A DNA stretch of 64,000 nucleotides from Methylovirgula sp963708155 (GCA_963708155.1 OY970183.1:1116001-1180000), one strand, 5' to 3'; numbered from the stretch's first letter, positions 32,550 through 41,735 are shown. Program-made: numbers and translations. Notes: generated by a model from the sequence alone, not told the origin.

Positions 32550-33661
32550 TTCGATCCTCCGTTGGCATCGGAATTCGGCGCAAGCTGCGGCAGCGGAAGA
32601 TAGGGCACGACGCCCGGGGCGCCACCACCCTGATCGACAAGCACCTTGTCACTGTCGCCGAGAATCTTCTCCATCGTCTCGAGATAGATGCGCTCGCGCG
32701 TCACGGCCGGCGCGTTCTTGTATTGTGTCTCGATCTGGGAGAAGCGCGAGGCCTGTCCGGTGGCCTCGTCGATCGTCTGCAAGCGATAGCCTTCCGCCTG
32801 CTGGCGGATCGCCGCCGCCTGGCCGCGCGCCACCGGCACGACGCGATTGGCATAGGCGTCGGCCTCGTTGCGCGTCCGGTCGCGATCCTGCTGCGCCGCG
32901 GTCACGTCGCGGAAGGCGGCGATGACCTCCTGCGGCGGATCGACTGACTGCAGTTGCACCTGCAAGACAAGGACGCCGGCTTTGTAATTGTCGAGGATCG
33001 TCTGCATCTGTTCCTGCACTTCCGGCTCAATCACCTTGCGTTCGGCAGTCAGGATATTCTGGATCAGGCTGCGGCCGATGACAGCGCGCATGGCGCTTTC
33101 GGCCACTGCTTTCACCGTGTCGTCGGGATCGGCGACATTGAAGGCGTAATTCTCGGGATGCGCCGGGTCGATCTGCCAGATCACCACGAATTTTACGTCG
33201 GCGATGTTCTGGTCGGCGGTCAGCATCAGGCTCTCTTCCGGCAGATCGAAGGTCGCCTGCTCGCCGGTGCGGTCATCCTGACGGGTGATGAAGCCGATGT
33301 TGATCGTGTTGCGGTCCGTTACCGCGAGCTTTTGGACCGAGCCGATCGGATAGGGCAGATTGTAATTGAGGCCGGAACTCGTCTTGCCCGTGTAGCGGCC
33401 GAAGATCATGTTGAGGCCGACCTCGTTGGGCCCGACCGTGTAAAAGCCCGACAGCAGCCACAGCAGCACACCGAGAAGGCCGAGCGCCACGAGCGCCTGA
33501 CCGCCGATGCCGCCGCCCGGAAGCCAGCCGCGCAACCGTGTTTGCGCCCGGCGCAGCCATTCCTCCAGATCCGCCTGGCTAGGCCGCGGCGGCTGGCCCC
33601 ACGGCCCCGGATTGTTCGGCTTCCACGAGCCGCCGTCCTTGCCGTCATTGCTCCAGGGCAT
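32546..33661 (-). CDS. hflK: FtsH protease modulator HflK
   Basis: The HflC partner of ~371 residues has a Gly/Pro/Trp-rich N terminus (MPWSNDGKDGGSWKPNNPGP), one membrane segment near residues 55-75, the SPFH domain, and a C-terminal stretch rich in Ala, Gln and Arg. ATG 33661 has GAGGAAGG upstream; the frame upstream of it is Arg-rich and not credible. It is 23 bp downstream of folA. Confidence 0.95.
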   Translation of the reverse strand: MPWSNDGKDGGSWKPNNPGPWGQPPRPSQADLEEWLRRAQTRLRGWLPGGGIGGQALVALGLLGVLLWLLSGFYTVGPNEVGLNMIFGRYTGKTSSGLNYNLPYPIGSVQKLAVTDRNTINIGFITRQDDRTGEQATFDLPEESLMLTADQNIADVKFVVIWQIDPAHPENYAFNVADPDDTVKAVAESAMRAVIGRSLIQNILTAERKVIEPEVQEQMQTILDNYKAGVLVLQVQLQSVDPPQEVIAAFRDVTAAQQDRDRTRNEADAYANRVVPVARGQAAAIRQQAEGYRLQTIDEATGQASRFSQIETQYKNAPAVTRERIYLETMEKILGDSDKVLVDQGGGAPGVVPYLPLPQLAPNSDANGGSK

Positions 33662-33684
33662 GGAAATCCTTCCTCGACGCTCTC

Positions 33685-34200
33685 TTACCCGGCGTGGATA
33701 TAATCGACGAACGCATAGCCTGCATCGGCGCCTTCGCCTTGGGGGTGATCTTCGCGGAAAATCTCCCGCCAATGTGACCAGTCGATGGCCGGAAAATAAG
33801 CATCGCCGGGCGGCGCAAGATGCACGTATGTCACATGAAGCCGGGTGATCCGGTCGATCAGCGCCGCATAGATTTCGCCGCCGCCGGCTATGATGATCTC
33901 CGGCGCGCCAAGCGCCGTGGCGCGCGATTCGCCGAGCGCCAGAGCCTTATCCACATCCCCCGCCGTGAAAACACCGGCCGGAGCTACGAAGCTTTTATCA
34001 CGTGTCACGACGATCGTCTCGCGTCCCGGCAGTGCCCGGCCCAGCGAGGCGAAGGTCTTGCGGCCCATGATCAACGGCTTGCCGAGCGTCAGGGCGCGAA
34101 AGCGCTTCAGATCCGCCGAAATGTGCCACGGCAAGGCATTGCCCTGACCGATCACGCCATTGTCGGCGATGGCGACGATACCGACCAAAGGCAGACTCAT
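33685..34200 (-). CDS. folA: Dihydrofolate reductase
   Basis: The 171-residue enzyme reduces dihydrofolate with NADPH. The motifs are all present: GIVAIADNGVIGQGNALPWH with the substrate-loop Pro-Trp, LIMGRKTFASLGRALPGR, and GGGEIYAAL. It overlaps the acetyltransferase stop by 4 bp (ATGA) and leads into hflK. thyA, its usual partner, is 9.7 kb upstream in the same direction. Confidence 0.95.
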   Translation of the reverse strand: MSLPLVGIVAIADNGVIGQGNALPWHISADLKRFRALTLGKPLIMGRKTFASLGRALPGRETIVVTRDKSFVAPAGVFTAGDVDKALALGESRATALGAPEIIIAGGGEIYAALIDRITRLHVTYVHLAPPGDAYFPAIDWSHWREIFREDHPQGEGADAGYAFVDYIHAG

Positions 34201-34703
34201 GCGCGCTCAACTTCAGCGGAGAATTTGGCGAGCGCCGCGCCTTCCATCCGGCAGATGGTCCATTCGGACTTAAGCTGCGCGCCCGCGCTCTGATAAAAGC
34301 GGATGGCATTCTCGTTCCAGTTCAACACCGACCATTCGAGCCGGCCGAGCTTTTCCGCGACACAGCGGCGTGCGATCCCGTGCAACAGGGCCCCGCCGAG
34401 GCCCTTGCCGCGAAACTCCGGACGCACGTAGAGGTCTTCGACCCAGATGCCGTGGCGGCCGGCGAAGCTGGAGAATGTATAGAACCACAAAATGAACCCG
34501 GCCGCCGCGCCATCACATTCGGCGATCTCCGCGAAGACGCGGGGATGCGCGCAAAACAGGGCTGCGTGCAGCCCCGCCGCGTCCGCCTGAACCTCATGCG
34601 ACAAATGCTCGAAGGCGGCGAGTTCGCTGACGAAAGCGAAGATCAGCCCCGCGTCGGCTGGCGTCGCGGGGCGAATGGCGATTTTTGCGTCTGACGCTGG
34701 CAT
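34197..34703 (-). CDS. GNAT-family N-acetyltransferase
   Basis: The 168-residue protein has the acetyl-CoA-binding segment LYVRPEFRGKGLGGALLHGI near residues 90-110 and the NENAIRFYQSAGA C-terminal motif of GNAT enzymes. It resembles diamine/amino-acid type acetyltransferases by length and layout, but the acceptor is not known. First gene of the likely unit with folA, hflK, hflC and degP. Confidence 0.85.
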   Translation of the reverse strand: MPASDAKIAIRPATPADAGLIFAFVSELAAFEHLSHEVQADAAGLHAALFCAHPRVFAEIAECDGAAAGFILWFYTFSSFAGRHGIWVEDLYVRPEFRGKGLGGALLHGIARRCVAEKLGRLEWSVLNWNENAIRFYQSAGAQLKSEWTICRMEGAALAKFSAEVERA

Positions 34704-34739
34704 GGCGCCGTTTTGCGCATAACCGTCCGCTTAAAGCAA

Positions 34740-35714
34740 CTATTGGCTGCGCCGGCCGAAGGAGACGGCATAGGCGCCATCGCGCACATCGACGAGCGGA
34801 TCATCCGATTCCTCAATTCCGGATATGAGCGCGCCGGGCAGGAACAGGAGCTTCTTCTGTTCTTCGAGGCTATTCGCATCAATCTTGTCGATGGTCAGGA
34901 CGCCGAGATCGACGACCTTGCGATCCGCCGGCCAGGGCACCGTCGGGTCCTTGGTCACATCGCCGGGCGCGGCGAGCTGCGCCTCCAGATGGAAGACCAC
35001 GGGATGTTTGGCGACCCGGACGGCAATCTCGTCGAAGAGATAGTTCGGCGGCTTTTTGGCGGCTTCCTCGTTGCTGATATGCACCAGTTTTTCCGGCGCG
35101 GCGATATAGCGGAAGGCCTGCTTCTTGCCGCTCTTGTCGACGAAGACGAAGGCATCGACGCCGTTATATTGCTCGTCGGCCAGGCTGTCCGTCTGCTGGA
35201 GCGCGGCAGTGGCCGCCACGGCTCGCGGATGCGCCTTCAAAAAGAGATCGAGCTTCGTCGGTTTCGGTGCATCGGGCGGGCTTGCGGCAATGGCGAGCAG
35301 AAGGTCGCGGAACTCCTCGCCCGTCGCGACGGGGAAGAACTTCAACGAGTTGATGACCATGTCCGTCTCGCTGCCATCCTTAAGATGGAACTTGATCGCT
35401 AGCCCATGCGGCACCGCCTGCGGCGACCCGTCCGGAACATTGGGCAGACCGCCGCTATCGGAGAAACGGATCGTCACCGGAATCGTCTCGCCGGAGAAGA
35501 TCGCCGCCTTGCTCAATTCCGCCGCCGCGGGGGTCGCCTTGAACGTGCCCTGTCCGACGATGCCCTTCGCATGATTGGCGCGGAAACCCGGATGCACGCC
35601 CCAGACTTTATTCAAGGCGTTGACGACGTCTTCCGGCAAAGACTGCGCGTCAGCGGGCGCGAGAAGGCTGAAAGACGAGAGAAGACCGGCGGCGAGGAGA
35701 AGACTGCGGAACAT
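34740..35714 (-). CDS. Periplasmic catalase-like haem peroxidase (SrpA type)
   Basis: The 324-residue protein belongs to the short catalase-related peroxidases. A signal peptide (about residues 1-23, LLAPADAQ) directs export. The distal haem His is in FRANHAKGIVGQGTF, the phenylalanine-bearing FSDSGGLPNVPDG follows, and the proximal tyrosine sits in the C-terminal DPLVDVRDGAYAVSFGRR. Short members use organic peroxides or hydrogen peroxide with electron donors. It is separated from the GNAT gene by 36 bp. Confidence 0.85.
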   Translation of the reverse strand: MFRSLLLAAGLLSSFSLLAPADAQSLPEDVVNALNKVWGVHPGFRANHAKGIVGQGTFKATPAAAELSKAAIFSGETIPVTIRFSDSGGLPNVPDGSPQAVPHGLAIKFHLKDGSETDMVINSLKFFPVATGEEFRDLLLAIAASPPDAPKPTKLDLFLKAHPRAVAATAALQQTDSLADEQYNGVDAFVFVDKSGKKQAFRYIAAPEKLVHISNEEAAKKPPNYLFDEIAVRVAKHPVVFHLEAQLAAPGDVTKDPTVPWPADRKVVDLGVLTIDKIDANSLEEQKKLLFLPGALISGIEESDDPLVDVRDGAYAVSFGRRSQ

Positions 35715-35802
35715 GGGGGACGCTCTTGCTCATTGATACTGAATGCATGTGTCAAATGTCATGCAACAATGGCAAGGCTAATCGACGAATGTGAAATCTC
35801 CT

Positions 35803-35819
35803 AGAAGGAATATTTCCTT
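35803..35819. promoter_or_regulatory. Perfect inverted repeat between catalase and DUF1289 genes
   Basis: GAAGGAA-TAT-TTCCTTC is a perfect palindrome 89 bp upstream of the catalase-like gene, in a locally AT-richer stretch. It could be an operator for a peroxide or metal regulator; no family consensus is matched. Confidence 0.3.
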
Positions 35820-35899
35820 CAAAATAGACCGACACCGCCAGCATTACACTGTGGGACACTGCGCTAGCTGAACGCAACACCGGATGATAGAGGCCGCGA

Positions 35900-36790
35900 T
35901 CAGGCACAGCCTTGAGCAGCAGGATAGTAGATCGCGCACGGCACATAGGCCTCGGGGATTTGAATGCCGGACGGGACGTCGCCGCCCTTGGCGAGCTGCT
36001 CCGGGAAAAGATGGGTATGCGGCCCCGCGGGCGAGACGCCTACCGACGGCGGAATCCGGTTATAGATTTCGATCCGGCCAATCGTGTTTCGCGCAACGCG
36101 GGTCGGCGATTCCCGCACGATCTCGGCGCCGTTCAGCGCCAGAAGCTCGGACCAGCGCAAACCCTGTGCGGCGTCGAGGCTCGAGATCAAAGCTTGAGAC
36201 GATGTGCGCAGCCCGAATCCGGCGGCGGCGCTGCTCAGCCCAAAGTCATAGAGCTTTGCCTCGCGGTCTTCCTGCGCGATCGCATCATGATCCGGCCCGA
36301 GCGATGTCAGACCATGACCCTGAAACGATGTGGCACGCCCGCGCGGAACTGCAAGAACGATGATTTCGCGTTGAGCCCCATCCGCCGGACGCAATGCGAG
36401 AGCACGGACATAATCGGGCAGGCAAAAGGAAATTGCGCCGCCGCTCGTGCGCGCGATTACGGACGTTTCATCAACCGTCACCGCTATATCGTCGTTCGCA
36501 TCTGTGAAAAATTCGGCGACGGCGCCATTGACGCCGCAGACCCACGCGCCGGCACCCGAAGCGAGTGTCCCGACGATGAAAGAACGAAGCTCATCGTTGC
36601 TCCAGCCCAGACGATGGAGGTTGAGGCCAAGCTGCTTGCGGCGCGGCGCAAGCATAGCCCAAATGTCATGGAGCTTTTCTTCCGGCAGATCGCGCCAGGC
36701 GGCGATTTCCTCCGCTGCTCGTGCACAACCGGCGCAAAGGCCTGAATGGCTGTCCATGCGGCAAAGCCCGATACAGGGGCTGGGGACCAT
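35900..36790 (-). CDS. DUF1289 protein with a large uncharacterised C-terminal domain
   Basis: The first ~55 residues are a classical DUF1289 domain, PSPCIGLCRMDSHSGLCAGC, with four cysteines likely to bind zinc or an Fe-S cluster. Stand-alone DUF1289 proteins are usually only 50-80 residues, so this 296-residue protein is a fusion. The remaining ~240 residues have no fold that I recognise. They end in GPHTHLFPEQLAKGG and VPCAIYYPA, a His/Cys-containing motif that could bind metal. It is divergent from the cobalamin riboswitch and btuB. Confidence 0.6.
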   Translation of the reverse strand: MVPSPCIGLCRMDSHSGLCAGCARAAEEIAAWRDLPEEKLHDIWAMLAPRRKQLGLNLHRLGWSNDELRSFIVGTLASGAGAWVCGVNGAVAEFFTDANDDIAVTVDETSVIARTSGGAISFCLPDYVRALALRPADGAQREIIVLAVPRGRATSFQGHGLTSLGPDHDAIAQEDREAKLYDFGLSSAAAGFGLRTSSQALISSLDAAQGLRWSELLALNGAEIVRESPTRVARNTIGRIEIYNRIPPSVGVSPAGPHTHLFPEQLAKGGDVPSGIQIPEAYVPCAIYYPAAQGCA

Positions 36791-37009
36791 AAGCGCGCTC
36801 TCCTGGTCACGACGCGGGCGATCGCGAATCTGCCACGCACGGTTTCAGAAATTCCCATGCACCGATTTTAATCGACTGTGGTGCGGAGGAAACTTCTCCT
36901 CGGGGAATGAAAGGCAAAATCATCTTTGCCGCAAGGTCGCTCATTTCTCGCTCCGACGGTTTCATCGATCTCGGCCTTGACAGAAGCCACGCCAAAGTTT
37001 CATCGTCAC

Positions 37010-37179
37010 GTCGATGGCTCCCCTTTTGGGGATTAAAAGGGAACGCGGTGCGATCGATTCGATCAATGCCGTGGCTGCCCCCGCAACTGTGAGCGGCGAG
37101 CTGAGCGTCATATAGCCACTGGGAAACCGGGAAGGCGGCGTAAGGCGAAGACCCGCAAGCCAGGAGACCTGCCATCGAC
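37010..37179 (+). ncRNA. Cobalamin riboswitch 1 (upstream of btuB)
   Basis: The closing stem pairs GTCGATGGC (37010) with GCCATCGAC (37171). Inside are the conserved core GGGAACGCGGTGC, GCCCCCGCAACTGTGAGCGG, GCCACTGGGAAACCGGGAAGG, and the B12 box AGCCAGGAGACCTGCC at 37158-37173. It sits 119 nt before the btuB-like start, so adenosylcobalamin should repress the receptor. It is part of a ~206 bp near-exact repeat of 41698-41903. Confidence 0.95.
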
Positions 37180-37297
37180 CGTGGTCACGCGCGGACACAT
37201 TGGGCGGGGTGTCTCAATGGGGCTTGAAGCGCCTCTGCCTGCAGAAGCGTATGGGAGCTTTGGTTCGCGGTGACGTGTCACGTCGCTGCGAGGCCTT

Positions 37298-38408
37298 ATG
37301 CTTCTCTTCAAATCCCACACGGCGCTGCGGCGCCGCGCTCTTATATTCTCGTCAAGCTTTGCTCTCCTGCTACCGTCCGGCGTCCACGCGCAAGTCGCAG
37401 CAAATCAGGATGCCAGCGCCGGCGGCCAGCTTCCGCAAGTTCTGGTGACTGCGCCAACGACCGTCCCGACGCCGCAGAACGATGTCGCGAGCAGCGTCAC
37501 CGTCATCACCAGCCAGGAGATGCAAGACCGGCAGCAGCGCACCGTCCCGGATGCCCTTGAGACGGTGCCCGGTCTCAATGTCGTCCAGACCGGCGGCCCT
37601 GGCGGCCAAACCTCAGTCTTTATCCGCGGCACGAATTCGAATCATGTGAAAGTGCTGATCGACGGCATCGACGTTAGCGATCCGAGCAATCCCAACGATA
37701 CGTTCGATTTCGGCCAATTGCTGACGAGCGACATCGAGCGAATCGAAATTCTCCGCGGCCCGCAGAGCGGCCTCTACGGCTCCGACGCTATCGGCGGCGT
37801 CATCAATATCATCACCAAAAAAGGTCACGGACCGTTCAAGGCAACCGGCCTCGTCGAAGGCGGTTCTTTCGGCACGCTGAACCAATCGGCGAATGCGAGC
37901 GGTTCGCAGTCGATCTTCAACTATACGTTCAATATCGCGCATCTTCGTTCGACGGATACTCCGGTGACGCCGCTGGACCAGCTTTTGCCGGGGGAAAAAC
38001 GCAACAACAATTCCTACGACAACCTGACTCTTTCGACCAAGCTCGGCGCCGACGTCAACGAGCATCTGTCGTTGCACTATGTCGGCCGCTACACGACATC
38101 GTCCTACTTCTTCACCGGCGACAGCTTCGACGATACGACCTTCCTGTATTATCCCTCGCCGACGCAATCCCAGCAGATCGATCACGATTTTTACACGCGC
38201 GGCGAAGCCGTCACGTCCTTCTTCGATGACCGATGGAAGAACTATCTCGGCATCAATTATACCGACGCCTGGAGCCTCAATACGGTGCCGGATTCGGATA
38301 CTGAAAATAACTTAGGAAAGCGCGTCGAATTCAACGATCGCAGCGTCATCGAAGCGCTTCCCGGCGAAACCGTTGTGCTCGGCGTGGATCACTACACGGA
38401 TACGCTTT
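37298..38408 (+). pseudogene. btuB: TonB-dependent cobalamin receptor, 5' part (interrupted by IS)
   Basis: N-terminal 370 codons of a BtuB-like outer-membrane receptor: a signal peptide ending GVHAQ, then the plug domain with PDALETVPGLNVVQTGG, VLIDGIDVSDPS and IEILRGPQSGLYGSDAIGG, followed by the first barrel strands. The reading frame runs into the IS element at 38409 and stops a few codons later. With the 3' part at 40645 the gene would code for 653 residues in perfect frame. Its control by a cobalamin riboswitch supports B12 or corrinoid uptake. Confidence 0.9.
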
Positions 38409-39144
38409 GGCGATTATGCACTTGACAAACACGGCTCTCGGGACTCGATAAGTCCAATGCCGAATCCGCTAATGCGGAATCGACTGGCGCGCCCGCAGAT
38501 GGATTAGAGACAAATTTGTCGGACTCAGAAAATCTTGAGGCTATTCTGGCGTGGGCCGGTGGCTCGCCATTGTTGATACCGTTGATTTCAGGAACTGGCG
38601 TTCCGCCCGCCGCCTTCAGAGCCTCAATAATCATATTGATCGTATGAACAATGTGAGTCTCTTCAATGGACTTGATCCGAATGTCGGCGCTTAGCGTGCC
38701 ATACAGAATGATCGACAGTCCTTGAAAGAGAGCTAAAAACTTTTCTCTGGTAGTCACAGGCATAGCATTGACGCTCGGAGCCGCTCGATTCGCAAATAGG
38801 TCCAAGATAAGCGGATGATCGAACGTGAGCGCATCTATCCTATGAGCGAACTTATTTCGAATATCTCGAATGAGATGCGCGGCTATCCTCGCTTCATTGC
38901 TGATTGTTCCTAGCGCAAACGTCAATTCGATTTTCGAAGACAGAGAAGAGAGAGGAGCGCCGGTCTTCCAGAATAAGGCGTCCTCGCGATCCGCCCCTAT
39001 TTTTATAAGACGAGCGAGAATTAGCATCTGCAAAATTTCATCTAAGACCGCAGCTGCAATGACAGCGACGCCGCGATCACTTTGGGTTTTCAATTCATTC
39101 AGGAAAGCAGTAATTTGCTCTGAGGAATGAAGCTTTTCGGGCAT
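38392..39144 (-). CDS. MltR-like (mannitol repressor family) passenger protein
   Basis: The 250-residue protein matches the MltR fold: RGVAVIAAAVLDEILQMLIL, APLSSLSSKIELTFALGTIS, and IRDIRNKFAHRIDALTF. Its role inside an insertion element is not known. The frame has no stop inside the IS: it reads through the left inverted repeat and ends at a TAG in btuB sequence, so the last five residues (QSVSV) come from the host gene. Confidence 0.75.
   Translation of the reverse strand: MPEKLHSSEQITAFLNELKTQSDRGVAVIAAAVLDEILQMLILARLIKIGADREDALFWKTGAPLSSLSSKIELTFALGTISNEARIAAHLIRDIRNKFAHRIDALTFDHPLILDLFANRAAPSVNAMPVTTREKFLALFQGLSIILYGTLSADIRIKSIEETHIVHTINMIIEALKAAGGTPVPEINGINNGEPPAHARIASRFSESDKFVSNPSAGAPVDSALADSALDLSSPESRVCQVHNRQSVSV
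38401..38431. repeat. Left target duplication and terminal inverted repeat of the IS
   Basis: TACGCTTT (38401-38408) is the target site copy; the 23 bp inverted repeat, starting GGCGATTATGCACTTGAC, runs from 38409 to 38431 and matches the right end exactly. Confidence 0.95.
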
Positions 39145-39155
39145 AGGTGTCTCCC

Positions 39156-39326
39156 GTGAACGACGAAAAGACTAATCCGAAGGAAATCGCGCGCCAGCGT
39201 GATGAGATAATCCGGCGCATGGCCAATACGCCGCCACAGCCTAAAATAAAGCGAGAGCCTAACGCGACTCCAAAAAAGCGCGGACGATCTAGTGTCGAGG
39301 ATAAAGCCAAGAAAGAGCGGAAATGA
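39156..39326 (+). CDS. Small basic passenger protein (56 aa)
   Basis: GTG-started frame of 56 residues: VNDEKTNPKEIARQRDEIIR at the start, then TPPQPKIKREP and a C-terminal KKRGRSSVEDKAKKERK resembling an AT-hook. It is divergent from the MltR-like gene, with 11 bp between starts. Probably binds DNA; that is inference from charge and the GRSS motif. Confidence 0.5.
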   Translation: MNDEKTNPKEIARQRDEIIRRMANTPPQPKIKREPNATPKKRGRSSVEDKAKKERK

Positions 39327-39588
39327 CTATTGCAATAATCGCGATGGGAATGGCGATTACAGCCGCGATAGCGGCTGTATGCGCTCTATTGCTGGCTTCA
39401 CGCGCTATTCGCAGTTGCTCCGCTTGGGAAGCCTCATTGCGAAGTCGGGATTCTTCGTCTTTTAATTTGAGCCAAAGGTAGGCTTGATTTCTTAAAGGAC
39501 CAACCCAATCGGGCGCCATCGCACGCACAAAATCGACGCCATTCGCCTCGAATTGTGAGACGAGAGTAGGATCTGGCTCAAGCGCCAT
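39289..39588 (-). CDS. Small passenger protein with C-terminal membrane anchor
   Basis: The 99-residue protein has a charged coiled-coil-like middle (KLKDEESRLRNEASQAEQLR) and one membrane segment near the end (IAAVIAIPIAIIAIVISALS). Family unknown. It overlaps the end of the basic-protein gene by 38 bp on the other strand. Confidence 0.5.
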   Translation of the reverse strand: MALEPDPTLVSQFEANGVDFVRAMAPDWVGPLRNQAYLWLKLKDEESRLRNEASQAEQLRIAREASNRAHTAAIAAVIAIPIAIIAIVISALSWLYPRH

Positions 39589-39632
39589 TACGCTTCCTCC
39601 ATTTCAAGAAGCGGCGCGCCGCAGCCCTGAAT

Positions 39633-40571
39633 TTACGCGACTTTACGAGGCTGTCGATATGTTAACCGCTTACCTTCGACGCCTTTAACCGCAATGCCCG
39701 CGCGCTCTGTATCTTCGACGCCAAGCGCAGAGCGGTTTGAATATCTGAAATCAAATTCGCGAAGATAGCGGTGCAGATGCTTCTCGCTGCAATGCTGATA
39801 GACGCCCTTCATGCCGCGCTTGAAGATTGAATAATAGCCTTCGACTACGTTGGTAGAAATCACCTTTTCGCCTTCGCGGCGCACGTATTCTTCGCGAGCG
39901 TGGTTCACCACGTCATGACTGGCAAAGCCTTTTCCGATCTCGGGATAAGACGCGCCCTGATCGGTCATCATCGCGCTTTCGCGGGCGATATTCGCATCAA
40001 CGATCGGCTTCATATCGGCAATCGAAACGCTGTCGATATGAAAGCTACGGGCCGATCCGCCGCGCTCAACAAGGGTAAGCACCACGTTCTTGTGCGAAGA
40101 GCCGCCCTTGGGCTTCGGAACGTCTTTGAGACGCCCGATGTAGGTTTCGTCTACTTCGACGGTTTTGCCTTTGCCGCCTAAGGGTCCGGGTGGATTGCGA
40201 TCCGTCATCGCTTCGCGAATTCTGTGCGCCATAAACCACGCGGTACGATAAGAGCCGAAGCCGAGCGAACGGAAAAGCTGATGAGCCGAAATGCCTTTCT
40301 TGCTGGCGCACATCAAATGCGTTGCAAGAAGCCATTTGTGCATCGGGATATGAGAGCGCTCATAAACTGTGCCGACCGTAGCCGTGAACTGTTTCACACA
40401 TTCGCGGCAACGATAAAGGCCGTGGCGCGCGGTTTTGCCAATGATCGGATCAGCGGAATTGATGACGCCACAATGCGGGCAAACCGGACCATCGGGCCAA
40501 CGGATCGCCTCGAAATGCTTCCAGGCTGCGGCTTCGTCGTTGAAGATCGGATCGGTCAAATCGATAGACAT
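39633..40571 (-). CDS. IS1595-family (ISXO2-like) transposase
   Basis: The ~312-residue protein has an N-terminal zinc ribbon (CPHCG and YRCRECVKQFTATVGTVYE), then the DDE catalytic domain with VEVDETYIGRL, MMTDQGASYPEIGKG, and the HTRE-like NHAREEYVRREGEKVISTN block. ATG 40571 (MSIDLTDPIFND) has AGGGAA upstream. It appears intact, so the element may still move. Confidence 0.93.
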   Translation of the reverse strand: MSIDLTDPIFNDEAAAWKHFEAIRWPDGPVCPHCGVINSADPIIGKTARHGLYRCRECVKQFTATVGTVYERSHIPMHKWLLATHLMCASKKGISAHQLFRSLGFGSYRTAWFMAHRIREAMTDRNPPGPLGGKGKTVEVDETYIGRLKDVPKPKGGSSHKNVVLTLVERGGSARSFHIDSVSIADMKPIVDANIARESAMMTDQGASYPEIGKGFASHDVVNHAREEYVRREGEKVISTNVVEGYYSIFKRGMKGVYQHCSEKHLHRYLREFDFRYSNRSALGVEDTERAGIAVKGVEGKRLTYRQPRKVA

Positions 40572-40613
40572 TTCAGTTCCCTCTCTCGGAACCCAATGTC
40601 TCAAATCAGCGTC

Positions 40614-40644
40614 TGTTTGTCAAGTGCATAATCGCCTACGCTTT
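40614..40644. repeat. Right terminal inverted repeat and target duplication of the IS
   Basis: The inverted repeat runs from 40614 to 40636 and is followed by TACGCTTT (40637-40644), an exact copy of the left target site. Confidence 0.95.
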
Positions 40645-41495
40645 GGCAGAACAATCCATATACCAACGCGAGCCAGACCGATACCGGCGGCTACGCCGAA
40701 CTGCAGTCGAACCTTTACAATCGCTTCTTTCTCGCCTCGAATATCCGGTACGATGATTATGATACGTTCGGCGGCCACGTGACCTATCGTATCGCGCCAG
40801 CCTTCATCGTGCCGCAGACCGGGACCAAGCTCAAAGCGACCTATGGCACCGGCTTCAAGGCGCCGACTCTTTCGGAGCTTTATGTCAGCTATCCGGCCTA
40901 TTTCTTTTACGGCAATCCGAACCTGTTGCCGGAAGAATCGACCGGCTACGACGCCGGCTTCGAGCAACCGCTGTTCAATGATCGGTTCCGCTTCGGCGCA
41001 ACCTATTTCCACAACAACATCACCAATCTGATCGACGCGACCTTCACGACTTACATCAATGTCGGCCACGCCGAGACTCAGGGCGTCGAGAGCTTCGCCG
41101 AATGGGCCCTAGGTGATCGGCTGGATTTGCGCGCCGATTACACCTATACGCGAGCGGTCGACGAAGCGACGGGCCTCGAGCTGCAACGCCGCCCCTATGA
41201 CAAGGGGAGCATCACGGCGCTCTGGACACCGATCGACCCTCTCACGCTTTCGGGGACTTTGGTCGCGGTCAGCAAATGGGTTGACGATTATGATCGCAAC
41301 AATGCCAATACCGCGCCCGGCGATTTCGCGCCCGGCTATGTCATCGTCAACGTCGCGGCCAACTACAAGATCAATGATCACGTCACCCTCTTCGCGCGTG
41401 TCAACAATCTGCTTAACGAGCACTACGAAGACCCGCTCGGCTTTTTGCAGCCCGGAATTGGCGTCTTTGGCGGGATGAGGTTGAGCGCGTTTTGA
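40645..41495 (+). pseudogene. btuB: TonB-dependent cobalamin receptor, 3' part (interrupted by IS)
   Basis: The C-terminal 283 residues of the BtuB-like beta-barrel continue exactly from the 5' part: after DTL-W the frame reads QNNPYTNASQTDTGGYAELQ, with barrel strands such as GTGFKAPTLSELY, and ends in a terminal strand VFGGMRLSAF with the usual aromatic last residue. No start or promoter of its own is seen, so this part is probably not expressed as a working receptor. Confidence 0.9.
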
Positions 41496-41735
41496 ACGCG
41501 CGGCGGTATGTGATCTTTGCAGCGTGCTGCATGCCATTGAAGCCGTTTCCACCTTCGATGGCTCAAAGAGGAAAAGCCGCCGAAGGTACGCAGGGGCTTC
41601 ATAAATTCCTGCGTGCCGAATTTTAATCGACTGTAGCACCGAGGCCGCTCGGAGAACCAAGGTCGCTCATTTCGCGTCAGGAGAATTTCACCCCTTTCGG
41701 CCTTGACAGAAGCCACGCCGAAGTTTCATCGTCAC

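Larger units (their letters stand above)
38409..40636 (-). mobile_element. IS1595-family insertion sequence with passenger genes (2,228 bp)
   Basis: Both ends carry the same 23 bp inverted repeat and are flanked by the 8 bp duplication TACGCTTT, the duplication length known for IS1595-type elements. Inside are a transposase and three other frames: an MltR-like protein, a 56-residue basic protein and a small membrane protein. The element lies inside the btuB-like gene. Identical ends, an intact transposase and a perfectly restorable target frame indicate a recent insertion. Confidence 0.93.
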
